64,000 nt of DNA from Leisingera coralii. Lineage in GTDB: Bacteria; Pseudomonadota; Alphaproteobacteria; Rhodobacterales; Rhodobacteraceae. Where the stretch lies: the NCBI RefSeq assembly GCF_049056525.1, contig NZ_JBHUPT010000001.1:1-64000 (forward strand), in the 5' to 3' direction. A program made the position numbers and the translations under genes. Shown here in pieces: positions 43,098-52,139 of this stretch. How positions within the stretch are numbered: the first letter of the stretch is position 1; each line of letters opens with the position of its first letter. The notes below the pieces were generated by a model. It had not been told where the DNA came from. It was given only the letters and a program-made list of their open reading frames with translations, and did not search any database.

Positions 43098-43586
43098 ATG
43101 GAATACGGAAAACCCCTGCGGGTAACTTTGGTCGGCGCGGTCTGTCTCAGCCTCGCGGCGTGCGGCGGCGGCAACAGAGGCGGCGACGCGCCAGCCAGCA
43201 CGGCCCGGACAATCAGCCACAAAGAAGAGATTCAAGGGGCCGCGACCAAGTCCTCCGTCTTTGACTTCCTGAACGCCAAGCCGGACCAGACCGTTCAGGT
43301 GAACCGGTACCTGTGGACCGCAAGCCTGGATGTACTGTCCTTCCTGCCGGTGCAGTCTGTCGATCCCTTCACCGGTGTAATCGTCACCGGCTACGGCACC
43401 CCGCCGGGCGGCGGCCGTTCCTACCGGGCCACCATCCATATCAAGGACCCGGCACTGGACGCGCGTTCCCTGAACGTAGCACTGCAGTCCAAGGGCGGCC
43501 CGGTCAGCGCCAGCACCACCCGGGCAGTCGAAGACGCGATTCTCTCCCGCGCGCGGCAGCTACGCATCGCGGACAAGAGACTCTGA
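43098..43586 (+). CDS. DUF3576 lipoprotein
   Basis: A 162-residue predicted lipoprotein: signal LVGAVCLSLAAC|GGG with the lipobox Cys near residue 19. The body has the DUF3576 pattern (VNRYLWTASLDVLSFLPVQS, DPFTGVIVTGYGTP, AVEDAILSRARQLR). Function unknown; it is commonly found just upstream of leuS in alphaproteobacteria, as here, which suggests an envelope role with LptE. The start at 43098 follows GGGAGCGG. Confidence 0.88.
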   Translation: MEYGKPLRVTLVGAVCLSLAACGGGNRGGDAPASTARTISHKEEIQGAATKSSVFDFLNAKPDQTVQVNRYLWTASLDVLSFLPVQSVDPFTGVIVTGYGTPPGGGRSYRATIHIKDPALDARSLNVALQSKGGPVSASTTRAVEDAILSRARQLRIADKRL

Positions 43587-43630
43587 CCCGCTGCGCACTG
43601 GAATCACCTGCCAAACCCCATTATCAGATG

Positions 43631-43655
43631 CGCCGGGCCACCTGCCCGGCGTTTT
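43631..43655 (+). terminator. Intrinsic terminator/attenuator-like hairpin before leuS
   Basis: CGCCGGGC (43631-43638), a 5-base loop and GCCCGGCG (43644-43651) followed by TTTTC, ending 20 bases before the leuS ATG. It would end DUF3576 transcription; its closeness to leuS leaves room for control of read-through. Confidence 0.82.
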
Positions 43656-43674
43656 CATGCAAAGGACCGCTCTG

Positions 43675-46239
43675 ATGCCGCGTTACATAGCTCCTGAAAT
43701 CGAAGCACGATGGCAGAAGGCCTGGGACGAGGCCGGAATTTTCCAGGCCAAGCGTACCGGCGACAAGCCCAAGTATTATGTGCTGGAGATGTTCCCCTAC
43801 CCGTCGGGCAAGCTGCACATGGGCCACGTGCGCAACTATACGATGGGCGACGTGATCGCGCGCTACAAGCTGTCGACCGGCCATAACGTGCTGCACCCCA
43901 TGGGTTTTGACGCCTTTGGCATGCCGGCCGAAAACGCCGCGATGGCCTCTGGCGGGCACCCCAAGGACTGGACTTACTCGAACATCGACACGATGGTTGA
44001 GCAGATGAAGCCGCTGGGCCTGTCGCTGGACTGGTCGCGCATGTTCGCCACCTGCGACCCGGAATATTACGGCCAGCAGCAGGCGCTGTTCCTGGACTTC
44101 CTCGAAAAAGGCCTGGTCTACCGCAAGAACGCGGTGGTGAACTGGGACCCCATCGACATGACCGTGCTGGCCAACGAGCAGGTCGAGAACGGCCGCGGCT
44201 GGCGCTCTGGCGCGCTGGTGGAGCGGCGCGAGCTGACCCAGTGGTTCTTCAAGATCTCCGATTTCTCCGAAGAGCTGCTGTCGGCGCTGGACACGCTGGA
44301 AAACTGGCCCGCCAAGGTCCGCCTCATGCAGGAAAACTGGATCGGCAAGTCGCGCGGCCTGCAGTTCTCCTTTGAACGCACCGACGGCGGCGAGCCGATC
44401 GAGGTCTACACCACCCGACCCGACACGCTGATGGGCGCGTCTTTTGTCGGCATTTCGCCCGATCACCCGGTTGCCAAGGCGCTGGAAGCCGAATCGGAAG
44501 AGGTTGCCGCGTTTGTCGCTGAATGCCGCAAGGGCGGCACCACTGAAGAAGCCATCGAGACCGCCGAGAAGCTGGGTTACGACACCGGCATCCGCGTGAA
44601 GCATCCGCTGAATCCGGAATGGGAACTGCCGGTCTGGATCGCCAACTTCATCCTGATGGATTACGGCACCGGCGCGATCTTTGCCTGCCCGGCGCATGAC
44701 CAGCGCGACCTCGACTTCTGCCGCAAGTATGATCTGCCGGTCATCGACACGTTCTTTGCGCTGGACAATGACACCCCTGTTACCAACGAAGCCTTTGTGC
44801 CCCCGAAAACCGAAAAGGTCCGCTGGGTCGACCACTTTGCCGGGCTGACCGAGGCCACCGGCGAGGAAGCGATCAACGCTACCGTCGACTTCGCGGAAAA
44901 GGCCGGCTGGGGTCAGGGCGTTACCAAATACCGCCTGCGCGACTGGGGGCTGAGCCGCCAGCGCTACTGGGGCTGCCCTATCCCTGTGGTCCACTGCGAA
45001 GACTGCGGTGTGGTGCCGGAGAAGAAAGAGAATCTGCCGATTGCGCTGCCCTACGATGAGGGCGGCAAGCCGATCGACTTCTCGGTGCCGGGCAACCCGC
45101 TGGACCGCCACCCGACCTGGCGCGACTGCGCGTGCCCGTCCTGCGGCAAGCCAGCCCAGCGCGAAACCGACACCATGGATACCTTCGTCGATTCGTCCTG
45201 GTACTTCGCGCGTTTCACCGCGCCGCGCGCCGAAACCCCGACCGACATGGCCGAGGCCGAATACTGGATGAACGTCGACCAGTATATCGGCGGCATCGAG
45301 CACGCGATTCTGCACCTGCTCTATTCGCGCTTCTTTGCCCGCGCGATGCAGATCTGCGGCCACCTACCGGAGAAATCCATCGAGCCGTTTGATGCGCTGT
45401 TCACCCAGGGCATGGTGACCCACGCGATCTACAAGACCACAGGTGAAAATCACCGCCCGGTTTACCACTACCCCGAGGAAGTGGCGCTGCGCGATGGCAA
45501 GGGCTTCCTCAAGGACGGCACCGAGGTGGAGATCATCCCCTCCGCCAAGATGTCGAAGTCCAAGAACAACGTGGTGGACCCGCTGCACATCATCTCGTCC
45601 TTCGGCGCCGACACTGCGCGCTGGTTCGTGCTGTCCGATTCGCCGCCCGAGCGCGATGTGGAATGGACCGCGGCCGGCGCCGAAGCGGCCTACAAGCACC
45701 TGAACCGGGTCTGGAACCTGTGCGACCGGATCGGCGAAATGGATCCGGATGCAGCGGGTGAAGGCGACGAGGAGCTGCTGCGCGAGATGCACAAATGCAT
45801 CCGCGACGTGACGCTGGGCATCGATTCCTTCGGCTTCAACGCCGCGATTGCCAAGCTTTACGCCTTCACCAACACGCTCGCCAAATCCAAGGCCAGCGCC
45901 AAGGTGCAGAAGCAGGCGATCATGACGCTGGCACAGCTGATGTCCCCGATGACCCCGCACCTGGCCGAGGACATCTGGAACCATCAGGGCGGTGAGGGCC
46001 TGGTGGCCACCGCGCCCTGGCCGGTTGCCGACGACTCGATGCTGGTCGAGGACACTGTAACCCTGCCGATCCAGATCAACGGCAAGCGCCGCGGCGAAAT
46101 CGAGGTCGCCAAGGATCTGGACAAGGCAGAGGTTGAAAAACTCGCCCTTGCGCATGAAGCTGTGCAGAAGGCGCTGAATGGCGGCGCTCCGAAAAAGGTG
46201 ATCGTGGTTCCGGGCCGGATTGTGAATGTCGTTGCTTAA
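43675..46239 (+). CDS. leuS: Leucyl-tRNA synthetase
   Basis: An 854-residue class I synthetase. The HIGH-type motif is HMGH (about residue 48, in YPSGKLHMGHVRNY), the KMSKS loop lies at about residue 625 (SAKMSKSKNNVVDP), and the editing domain contains YTTRPDTLMGASFV and DYGTGAIFACPAHDQRD. DSSWYFARF and the C-terminal anticodon-binding region are complete. The start MPRYIAPEIEARWQKAW follows AAAGGACCGCTCTG. It overlaps lptE by 14 bases. Confidence 0.97.
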   Translation: MPRYIAPEIEARWQKAWDEAGIFQAKRTGDKPKYYVLEMFPYPSGKLHMGHVRNYTMGDVIARYKLSTGHNVLHPMGFDAFGMPAENAAMASGGHPKDWTYSNIDTMVEQMKPLGLSLDWSRMFATCDPEYYGQQQALFLDFLEKGLVYRKNAVVNWDPIDMTVLANEQVENGRGWRSGALVERRELTQWFFKISDFSEELLSALDTLENWPAKVRLMQENWIGKSRGLQFSFERTDGGEPIEVYTTRPDTLMGASFVGISPDHPVAKALEAESEEVAAFVAECRKGGTTEEAIETAEKLGYDTGIRVKHPLNPEWELPVWIANFILMDYGTGAIFACPAHDQRDLDFCRKYDLPVIDTFFALDNDTPVTNEAFVPPKTEKVRWVDHFAGLTEATGEEAINATVDFAEKAGWGQGVTKYRLRDWGLSRQRYWGCPIPVVHCEDCGVVPEKKENLPIALPYDEGGKPIDFSVPGNPLDRHPTWRDCACPSCGKPAQRETDTMDTFVDSSWYFARFTAPRAETPTDMAEAEYWMNVDQYIGGIEHAILHLLYSRFFARAMQICGHLPEKSIEPFDALFTQGMVTHAIYKTTGENHRPVYHYPEEVALRDGKGFLKDGTEVEIIPSAKMSKSKNNVVDPLHIISSFGADTARWFVLSDSPPERDVEWTAAGAEAAYKHLNRVWNLCDRIGEMDPDAAGEGDEELLREMHKCIRDVTLGIDSFGFNAAIAKLYAFTNTLAKSKASAKVQKQAIMTLAQLMSPMTPHLAEDIWNHQGGEGLVATAPWPVADDSMLVEDTVTLPIQINGKRRGEIEVAKDLDKAEVEKLALAHEAVQKALNGGAPKKVIVVPGRIVNVVA

Positions 46240-46741
46240 CCGCAGAACTCTGCTTCTGGCCCTGCCCCTGCTGGCAGCGGCCTGCGGCTTTACCCCGGTG
46301 TACGCTCCTGGCGGCACCGGGTCCGCTCTGTATGGGCGGATCGAGGTCCAGGCGCCGGAGGAGATCAAGGGAGCCTCTGGCACCGACGCCTATTTCCTGG
46401 TGCAGAACCTGGAACAGCGGCTGGGCCGCGGCGGCAGTGCGGCCTACAAGCTGGACTTGACGCTCAACACCCAGGAAGAAGGCCAGGCGATCACCGCAGG
46501 CAACGAGATCACCCGCTATTCGGTGATTGGAACCGCCAGCTATTCCCTTACGAGATTGTCAGATGGCAATATCGCCTCCAGCGGCACCGTGCGGAACTTC
46601 ACCGGCTATTCCGCCACCGGCTCCACCGTTGAAACACTGGCAGGCGAGCGTGACGCGCATGAGCGGCTGATGGTGATTCTCGCGGACCAGATCACCGCAC
46701 AGATCCTGGCAACTGCGGACCTCTCCGCTCCGGCAGAATGA
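46226..46741 (+). CDS. lptE: LPS assembly lipoprotein LptE
   Basis: A 171-residue outer-membrane lipoprotein that plugs LptD during lipopolysaccharide export. The signal ends at the lipobox LLAAAC with Cys20, followed by GFTPVYAPGG. The body is short and beta-rich as in the family. It overlaps leuS by 14 bases and holA by 4 bases, giving the conserved leuS-lptE-holA operon. Confidence 0.92.
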   Translation: MSLLNRRTLLLALPLLAAACGFTPVYAPGGTGSALYGRIEVQAPEEIKGASGTDAYFLVQNLEQRLGRGGSAAYKLDLTLNTQEEGQAITAGNEITRYSVIGTASYSLTRLSDGNIASSGTVRNFTGYSATGSTVETLAGERDAHERLMVILADQITAQILATADLSAPAE

Positions 46742-47766
46742 AGCTCTCCCCGCGCGAAGCTGACGGCTATTTCGCCAAGCCCGATCCGGGAAAGACCGGT
46801 ATCCTTATCTATGGCGCCGATGCGATGCGCGTATCGCTCAAGCGGCAGCAAGTTCTGGCAGCCCTGCTTGGTCCCGGCGCCGAGGAAGAGATGCGCCTGA
46901 GCCGCCTGCCCGGCGGCGACCTGCGCAAGGATCCGGCGCAGCTGTTGGACGCAGTCAAGGCGGTGGGGTTTTTCCCCGGCGTGCGGGCGGTCTTTGTCGA
47001 GGGCGCCAATGACACCGCAACGCCCGCCATCACAACAGCGCTGGAAGAATGGCAGCCGGGCGACGCTCAGATCGTTGTCACTGCCGGGCAGCTCAAGGCC
47101 TCCTCCAAACTGCGCAAGGCGTTTGAAGGCCACAGCAACGCCTATGCCGTGGGCATCTACGACGACCCGCCGTCGCGCGCCGAGATCGAACGCATCCTAA
47201 GCGAGGCCGGCATCCGCGACGTGCCCGGCGACAGCATGTCAGCTCTGACGGATATCGCCAACGACATCGGCCCCGGCGACTTCTCCCGCATGATCGAGAA
47301 GCTGGCGCTATATAAGCACGGCGACAGCAGCCCGCTGTCGCTGGAGGACATCGGCGCCGTTGCCCCGCAATCGACCGAAGCCGCGCTGGATGACGTTCTG
47401 AACGTGGTGGCCGAGGGGCGCAGTGCCGAAATCGGCCCGCTGATCCGCCGCCTGCAGGCACAAGGCACCAATGCGGTGACGCTGTGCATCGGTGCGACAC
47501 GGCATTTCCGCACGCTTTATACCATCGCCGGTGCCCCCGGCGGCCCGGCCCAGGGCATCAGCCAATTGCGCCCGCCTCTGTACGGCAAGCGCCGCGACCG
47601 GATGCTGCGGCAGGCGCAGAACTGGGGTGCGAACCGGCTGGAAACCGCGCTGACCATCATCACAGACACCGATCTGGCATTGCGCTCTGCCGGCCAGACA
47701 GCACCGGCACTGGCGCTGATGGAGCGCGCCCTGATCCGGCTGGCCATGCTGGGCCGCGCCCGCTGA
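46738..47766 (+). CDS. holA: DNA polymerase III delta subunit
   Basis: A 342-residue clamp-loader subunit that opens the beta clamp. It starts MKLSPREADGYFAKPDPGKT and shows the AAA-like fold of the family (GILIYGADAMRVSLKRQQVL, VRAVFVEGAND) and the C-terminal collar helices (LIRRLQAQGTNAVTLCIGAT). ATGA overlap with lptE indicates coupling. Confidence 0.94.
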   Translation: MKLSPREADGYFAKPDPGKTGILIYGADAMRVSLKRQQVLAALLGPGAEEEMRLSRLPGGDLRKDPAQLLDAVKAVGFFPGVRAVFVEGANDTATPAITTALEEWQPGDAQIVVTAGQLKASSKLRKAFEGHSNAYAVGIYDDPPSRAEIERILSEAGIRDVPGDSMSALTDIANDIGPGDFSRMIEKLALYKHGDSSPLSLEDIGAVAPQSTEAALDDVLNVVAEGRSAEIGPLIRRLQAQGTNAVTLCIGATRHFRTLYTIAGAPGGPAQGISQLRPPLYGKRRDRMLRQAQNWGANRLETALTIITDTDLALRSAGQTAPALALMERALIRLAMLGRAR

Positions 47767-47842
47767 ACTGGCTACGCACCGTCCCGCTTGATCCGCCTCC
47801 GCTGGCTGCCCATCTTTACAGCACAAGAACAGGAGAGAGACG

Positions 47843-48433
47843 ATGTATACCGTCACCGGCATCCCGCTGACCCGCACCTTCCGGGTGCTCTGGGCGCTAG
47901 AAGAGCTTGGGCAGCCTTACGAGCTCAACCAGCACGGCCCCCGCAGCCCGGAAGTTCAGGCGCTGAATGTCTCGGGCAAGGTGCCGGTGCTGCAGGTGGA
48001 GGGCGAGGTCATCACCGATTCGACCGCCATCCTCACCTATCTGGCTGACAAGCACGGCGCGCTGACCGCGCCTGCCGGGACAGTGGCCCGCGCCAAGCAG
48101 GACGCGATCACCCATCTGCTGCTGGACGAGATCGACGCCGTCCTGTGGGCTGCGGCCCGCCACAGCTTCATCCTGCCCGAAGAGCAGCGGGTGCCGGAGG
48201 TGAAAGGCAGCCTGAAATGGGAATTTGGCCACAATCTGGCGCGTCTCGAAAGCAAGATGGCCGGCCCCTTCCTGATGGGGGAAGAGTTCACCATTGCTGA
48301 TATCATTTGTACCCATTGCCTGAACTGGGCCCGCAGTGCAAAGTTCCCGGTCGAGGGCGAGAAAATTCAGGATTACGGCAAGCGGATGCGGGAACGCCCG
48401 GCTTATCAGCGGGTTGCAGAACTCGCCAAGTAA
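47843..48433 (+). CDS. Glutathione S-transferase family protein
   Basis: A 196-residue cytosolic GST. The N-terminal thioredoxin-like domain contains PLTRTFRVLWALEELG, SGKVPVLQVEGE and the glutathione-binding DSTAILTYLADK; the C-terminal helical domain has LMGEEFTIADIICTHCLNWA. The substrate is unknown. Its last 28 bases overlap the 3' end of the convergent flavoprotein gene. Confidence 0.92.
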   Translation: MYTVTGIPLTRTFRVLWALEELGQPYELNQHGPRSPEVQALNVSGKVPVLQVEGEVITDSTAILTYLADKHGALTAPAGTVARAKQDAITHLLLDEIDAVLWAAARHSFILPEEQRVPEVKGSLKWEFGHNLARLESKMAGPFLMGEEFTIADIICTHCLNWARSAKFPVEGEKIQDYGKRMRERPAYQRVAELAK

Positions 48434-49605
48434 TCCGCCGCCGCCCGCCCGGCCCAGCGCCCGGTGGCAAGGCAGGCCGTCAGTAGATAGCCGCCCGTCG
48501 GCGCTTCCCAATCCAGCATTTCCCCGGCGCAGAACGTTCCGGGGAGCTGTTTCAGCATCAGGTCTGCATTCAGCGCATCCCGGCAGACGCCGCCTGCGGT
48601 GGAGATCGCCTCATCCATCGGGCGCAGCCCCGCGTGGTTCACCGGCAGCGCCTTGATCAGCTGCGCCAGGGCCTGCGCATCCTGCGGCAGCGGGCGTCCG
48701 AATTCCTGCAACACCGCCGTCCGCGCAGGGCCCAGTTTCAGCACCTTTCGCAGATGGTTGGAAAAACTCGCCTTGCCGCGCGGACGCGACAGGCGGCGGG
48801 CAATCTCCGCCGCCTCAAGGTCCGGCAGCAGGTCCATGTGCAAAACGGCTCCATCCCGTACCGCCGCACAAACAGTATAGATGCCGCCGCCCTCAAGCCC
48901 GCGTTCCGAAATGACCGCTTCTCCGCGCGTCGCCAGGCTGCCAGCGTGCAGCGCAATGCCCTTCAATGGTTGCCCGAACTGAGGCGCCATATGATCGGAC
49001 CATTCCACCAGCAGACCCGCATTGGCCGGCTGGAATGGCGAGAGGTCCAAACCCCTTTCACGTAAAAACGGCGCCCAGGCCCCGTCGGAACCCAGCCGCG
49101 CCCAGCTGGCGCCGCCCAGCGCCAGAACCACGGCCCCGGCCTCAATCCGCTGCGGCCCTTCGGGTTTATCAAACGCAAGCGCCGCGCCTTCCCAGCCGGT
49201 CCAGCGCCAGCGGGTGCGGATCTGAACTCCGTACCCATCCAGCCGCGCCAGCCAGGCGCGCAGCAGCGGCGAGGCCTTCATCACCGTGGGGAACACCCGG
49301 CCTGTCGAGCCGGTGAACAACTCACTCCCCAACCCCCGTGCCCAGTCCTGCACGGCCTGTGCATCAAAGGCGCGGATCATCGGGGCCAGCCAATCCGCCG
49401 CCCCGCCATAGTGCGTGATCAGCTGCTCAAACGGTTCATCCTTGGTCAGATTCAGGCCGGACTTGCCCGCCATCAGGAACTTGCGCGCCACCGATGGCTT
49501 GGCCTCAATCACCAGCACCCGGTGCCCGGCACGGCCCAGCTCCTCCGCGGCCATCAGCCCGGCAGGCCCGGCACCGATCACCACTGCGTCCCAAGTTTCC
49601 GTCAT
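48406..49605 (-). CDS. BaiN/HI0933-like NAD(P)/FAD-dependent oxidoreductase
   Basis: A 399-residue flavoprotein (TIGR03862-type). The FAD loop is VVIGAGPAGLMAAEEL, followed by ARKFLMAGKSGLNLT, STGRVFPTVMKASPLL, ALGGASWARLGSDG, the GGV segment STAGGVCRDAL and the C-terminal GEMLDWEAPTGGYLL. The reaction of this subgroup is not established. The start at 49605 follows AAGGGGATGGC; the frame is open further upstream but overlaps the divergent HNH gene. Confidence 0.9.
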   Translation of the reverse strand: MTETWDAVVIGAGPAGLMAAEELGRAGHRVLVIEAKPSVARKFLMAGKSGLNLTKDEPFEQLITHYGGAADWLAPMIRAFDAQAVQDWARGLGSELFTGSTGRVFPTVMKASPLLRAWLARLDGYGVQIRTRWRWTGWEGAALAFDKPEGPQRIEAGAVVLALGGASWARLGSDGAWAPFLRERGLDLSPFQPANAGLLVEWSDHMAPQFGQPLKGIALHAGSLATRGEAVISERGLEGGGIYTVCAAVRDGAVLHMDLLPDLEAAEIARRLSRPRGKASFSNHLRKVLKLGPARTAVLQEFGRPLPQDAQALAQLIKALPVNHAGLRPMDEAISTAGGVCRDALNADLMLKQLPGTFCAGEMLDWEAPTGGYLLTACLATGRWAGRAAADYLASSATR

Positions 49606-49673
49606 GCCATCCCCTTGCCAGCGCCTGCCGCCAGCGTTTCTATTCACCGCACGAAACCGCAAGAGGCCCGCAC

Positions 49674-49967
49674 ATGTCCGATCCGGTCTGCCCGCTTTGC
49701 GGCCGTCCCATTCCGGACGGCGCCCCGCAAAGCCTGCACCATCTGATCCCAAAACTGAAAGGAGGCAAGGGCGGGCCGACCGTGCTGCTGCATGACATCT
49801 GCCACCGCGAGATCCACGCAACGCTGACCGAGGCGGAACTGGCCCGCGAATACAGCACCCCTGAGGCGCTGAAAACGCACCCGCGGCTGGCCAAGTTCAT
49901 TGCCTGGGTGCAGAAACGCCCGCCGGAGTTCCGCTCCCGCGTGCCCGGCAAGCGGCGCAAGCGTTAG
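49674..49967 (+). CDS. Small HNH endonuclease-like protein
   Basis: A 97-residue protein with a CPLCGR zinc pair at the start, a putative HNH metal-finger core (LHHLIPKLKGGKGG, then HDICHREIHATL) and a basic C-terminal tail (PGKRRKR). It could nick DNA. It stands alone, with no phage or mobile-element context, and overlaps the stop of the convergent VOC gene by four bases. The ribosome site is AAGAGG. Confidence 0.85.
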   Translation: MSDPVCPLCGRPIPDGAPQSLHHLIPKLKGGKGGPTVLLHDICHREIHATLTEAELAREYSTPEALKTHPRLAKFIAWVQKRPPEFRSRVPGKRRKR

Positions 49968-50656
49968 CTGATCTCCAGCCCCAGGAAGGCCGGGCTGTCG
50001 CGCAGGTCCGCCCCGGCAACATGCTGGAATTCCAGCGTCGTGTACGGGCGCTGCCACAACCATTTACGGTTCGCTACGGCCTGCAAGTCCGGATCCGGTG
50101 GGGTTTCGTCCGTATAGGCCAGGAAATGCAGGTCAAAACCGAACTCCGCCACATCCTGAACCGACAGCAGCGACATGTCGGCGCGCATGGCAAGCTCCGC
50201 CGCGATGTCGCCGGTGCGCAAGGTGATCTGCCCCAGATGCGCCCCGCCGCCCAGCGGCAGCGCTGGATCGCCTGTCCCATCCGGCCGGTCGCCCTGGAAG
50301 TCATGCTGCAGCAGTTCGATGGCAAAACCTTCGGGGTCGTGCAGATGCGCCATATAGCCGATGTCGCGGAACTGGTGCGGGGCAGAGATTTCCACGCCCT
50401 TCTGCCGCAGCTGTTCGCAAGCGATGTCCAGGTTGGGCAGGCAGATACCGATCTTCCAATAGCGCTCGTCCCGTGAGTGCTGAACCAGGCGGCCGCCCGG
50501 CTGCAGGACAAGATCTGCGTCCTGCCCTGCATAGCCTGCACGCCAGGTCCCGTCATCGGACCGCACTTCCATCCCCAGCACATCCGAATAGAACCGGGCG
50601 AGCCGTTCGGGATCTTCCACCTGCAGCTGCACACCGGACAGCCGCTTCACCGGCAC
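49964..50656 (-). CDS. VOC-superfamily (glyoxalase-like) protein
   Basis: A 230-residue protein with an N-terminal VOC module (GVQLQVEDPERLARFYSDVLG, ending DPEGFAIELLQH) and a second, more diverged half starting at LGQITLRTGD. Many members are metal-dependent lyases or dioxygenases. The start is GTG at 50656, overlapping the end of the enoyl-CoA hydratase gene by 10 bases in an SDR-hydratase-VOC operon. The substrate is unknown. Confidence 0.87.
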   Translation of the reverse strand: MPVKRLSGVQLQVEDPERLARFYSDVLGMEVRSDDGTWRAGYAGQDADLVLQPGGRLVQHSRDERYWKIGICLPNLDIACEQLRQKGVEISAPHQFRDIGYMAHLHDPEGFAIELLQHDFQGDRPDGTGDPALPLGGGAHLGQITLRTGDIAAELAMRADMSLLSVQDVAEFGFDLHFLAYTDETPPDPDLQAVANRKWLWQRPYTTLEFQHVAGADLRDSPAFLGLEIS

Positions 50657-51258
50657 ATCCTCAGGATCCCGGCGGCGATCTCCGGCTTGGCCGCCAGTGC
50701 ATGCGCCAGCAGTTCCTGTGCGGTGCCCATCAGCTCCTCCGGCTCCACGATACGGTCCACGAGACCGTAATCATAGGCCTCCTGCGCGGTGATCTTCTGC
50801 CCCGCCGCCAGGATCATCTTGGTGCGTGCAGGCCCGATCAGCGCCGCCATGCGGCCAGCGTCCGAGGGCTGCGGCAGGTAACCGAGCTTCATCACCGGAT
50901 AGAAGAACTTGGCAGACGGCACCGCAATGCGGATATCGCAGGCCAGTACCATGCCGTTGGCTCCGCCCGCCAAGGTGCCGTTGAGAGCAGCCACTTTGAG
51001 GCAGGGAACAGCAGCCATTGCCGCCGACAGCCGCTCCCACACAGGTGAGGTCGCCAGCCCCGCCCGCGCCTCGTCCAGATCGGCACCGGCGCTGAAGACC
51101 TTGCCGGTCCCGGTCAGGATCAGCCCGCGTGCCTCCTGCGCACGTTCGGCGATCTCTGCCAGCTCGGTCAGCATCGCCTCAGTCAGCGAATTGGCCTTGT
51201 CCGGACGGTTGATCGTGATGGTCCACAGACCATTGTCCGCAATATCCAGCCCGATCAT
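50647..51258 (-). CDS. Enoyl-CoA hydratase/isomerase family protein
   Basis: A 203-residue crotonase-fold protein, shorter than the usual ~260. It has the oxyanion-hole segments FSAGADLDEA and NGTLAGGANGMVLACDIRIA. The catalytic Glu positions are not obvious in VMKLGYLPQPSDA. The C-terminus is truncated after EIAAGILRMCR compared with typical members. The start at 51258 gives a family-like N-terminus (GLWTITINRPDKANSLTEAM) and overlaps the SDR stop by four bases. Confidence 0.88.
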   Translation of the reverse strand: MIGLDIADNGLWTITINRPDKANSLTEAMLTELAEIAERAQEARGLILTGTGKVFSAGADLDEARAGLATSPVWERLSAAMAAVPCLKVAALNGTLAGGANGMVLACDIRIAVPSAKFFYPVMKLGYLPQPSDAGRMAALIGPARTKMILAAGQKITAQEAYDYGLVDRIVEPEELMGTAQELLAHALAAKPEIAAGILRMCR

Positions 51259-52004
51259 GCCAGCCCGACCCGCTGACGGATGCTGTCCTCGCGCAGGGAG
51301 ACTTCCGCGCCAACATAATCGTCCGCGTCGGCCGTGCACATCCACAAGAGCGTCCGCGCGGGCCATTCGGCGGGGATGTGGTCTTCCCACTCCAGCTCGC
51401 TCACCGGGTTGATGCCGCTGGCCTTGATCTCCCGCTGCATCTGGGTTGCCACCGTGCCCGGCGACAAGCCCATGGCGCGGATACCGTTGCCGCGCTCCTC
51501 CAGGTCCAGCGCGCTGGTCAGCATCGCCGCCCCCGCCTTGGAGGTGCAATAGGCGCTCCAGCCCTCCAGCGGCCGGTGCGCCGCGCCGGAGCTGACGGTG
51601 ATGATGGTGCCGCCGCCCGCGGGTTTCATCAGCGGCAGCGCCGCCCGCATCCCGTTAAAAACGCCTTTGACGTTGATATCGATCAGCTTACCCCAGTCTT
51701 CAGGCTGCGCCTCTTCAAGCCGGGCAATCGGCTCGATCACCCCGGCATTGTTGATCAGGACATCCAGGCTGCCGAATTTCCGGTGCGCCTCGGACAGCGC
51801 CGCCTCGACCGCGGCATAGTCAGCCACGTCACAGGCAAAGGTCAGCACGTTTCCGCCAATCTCCGCCGCCAGTTCCTGCAGCGCCTCCCCGCTCCTCGCC
51901 AGCAAGGCCAGGTTGGCCCCGGCAGCAGCAAACACCCGGGCTGCATCCGCGCCAATGCCGCGGCTGGCCCCTGTAATTGCAACTGTTTTTCCATTGAAAT
52001 CCAT
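51255..52004 (-). CDS. Short-chain dehydrogenase/reductase
   Basis: A 249-residue NAD(P)-dependent oxidoreductase. The cofactor loop is TGASRGIG, the NNAG motif is INNAGVIEP, and the catalytic Ser, Tyr and Lys lie in TVSSGAAHR and SAYCTSKAG. The start ATG at 52004 follows TTGGAGGGACAGCGG. It heads the SDR-hydratase-VOC operon; a role in acyl or alcohol metabolism is inferred. Confidence 0.92.
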   Translation of the reverse strand: MDFNGKTVAITGASRGIGADAARVFAAAGANLALLARSGEALQELAAEIGGNVLTFACDVADYAAVEAALSEAHRKFGSLDVLINNAGVIEPIARLEEAQPEDWGKLIDINVKGVFNGMRAALPLMKPAGGGTIITVSSGAAHRPLEGWSAYCTSKAGAAMLTSALDLEERGNGIRAMGLSPGTVATQMQREIKASGINPVSELEWEDHIPAEWPARTLLWMCTADADDYVGAEVSLREDSIRQRVGLA

Positions 52005-52139
52005 CCGCTGTCCCTCCAATTGGCTGCTGACCCAAGTGGTAAAGCGGTTACGGGGAACGGTCCAGCCCAAGGCCCCCTTGACGGCACCGCCCGCCGGGCC
52101 GACGATGATTTCAATTATCTCACAGAGAAAGGTTCTCTA

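Noticed and set aside
41786..43264. A 492-codon open frame opposite the porin gene
   Set aside because: The porin has a signal peptide, strand pattern and terminal Phe. The opposite frame runs on through the promoter region with changing composition.
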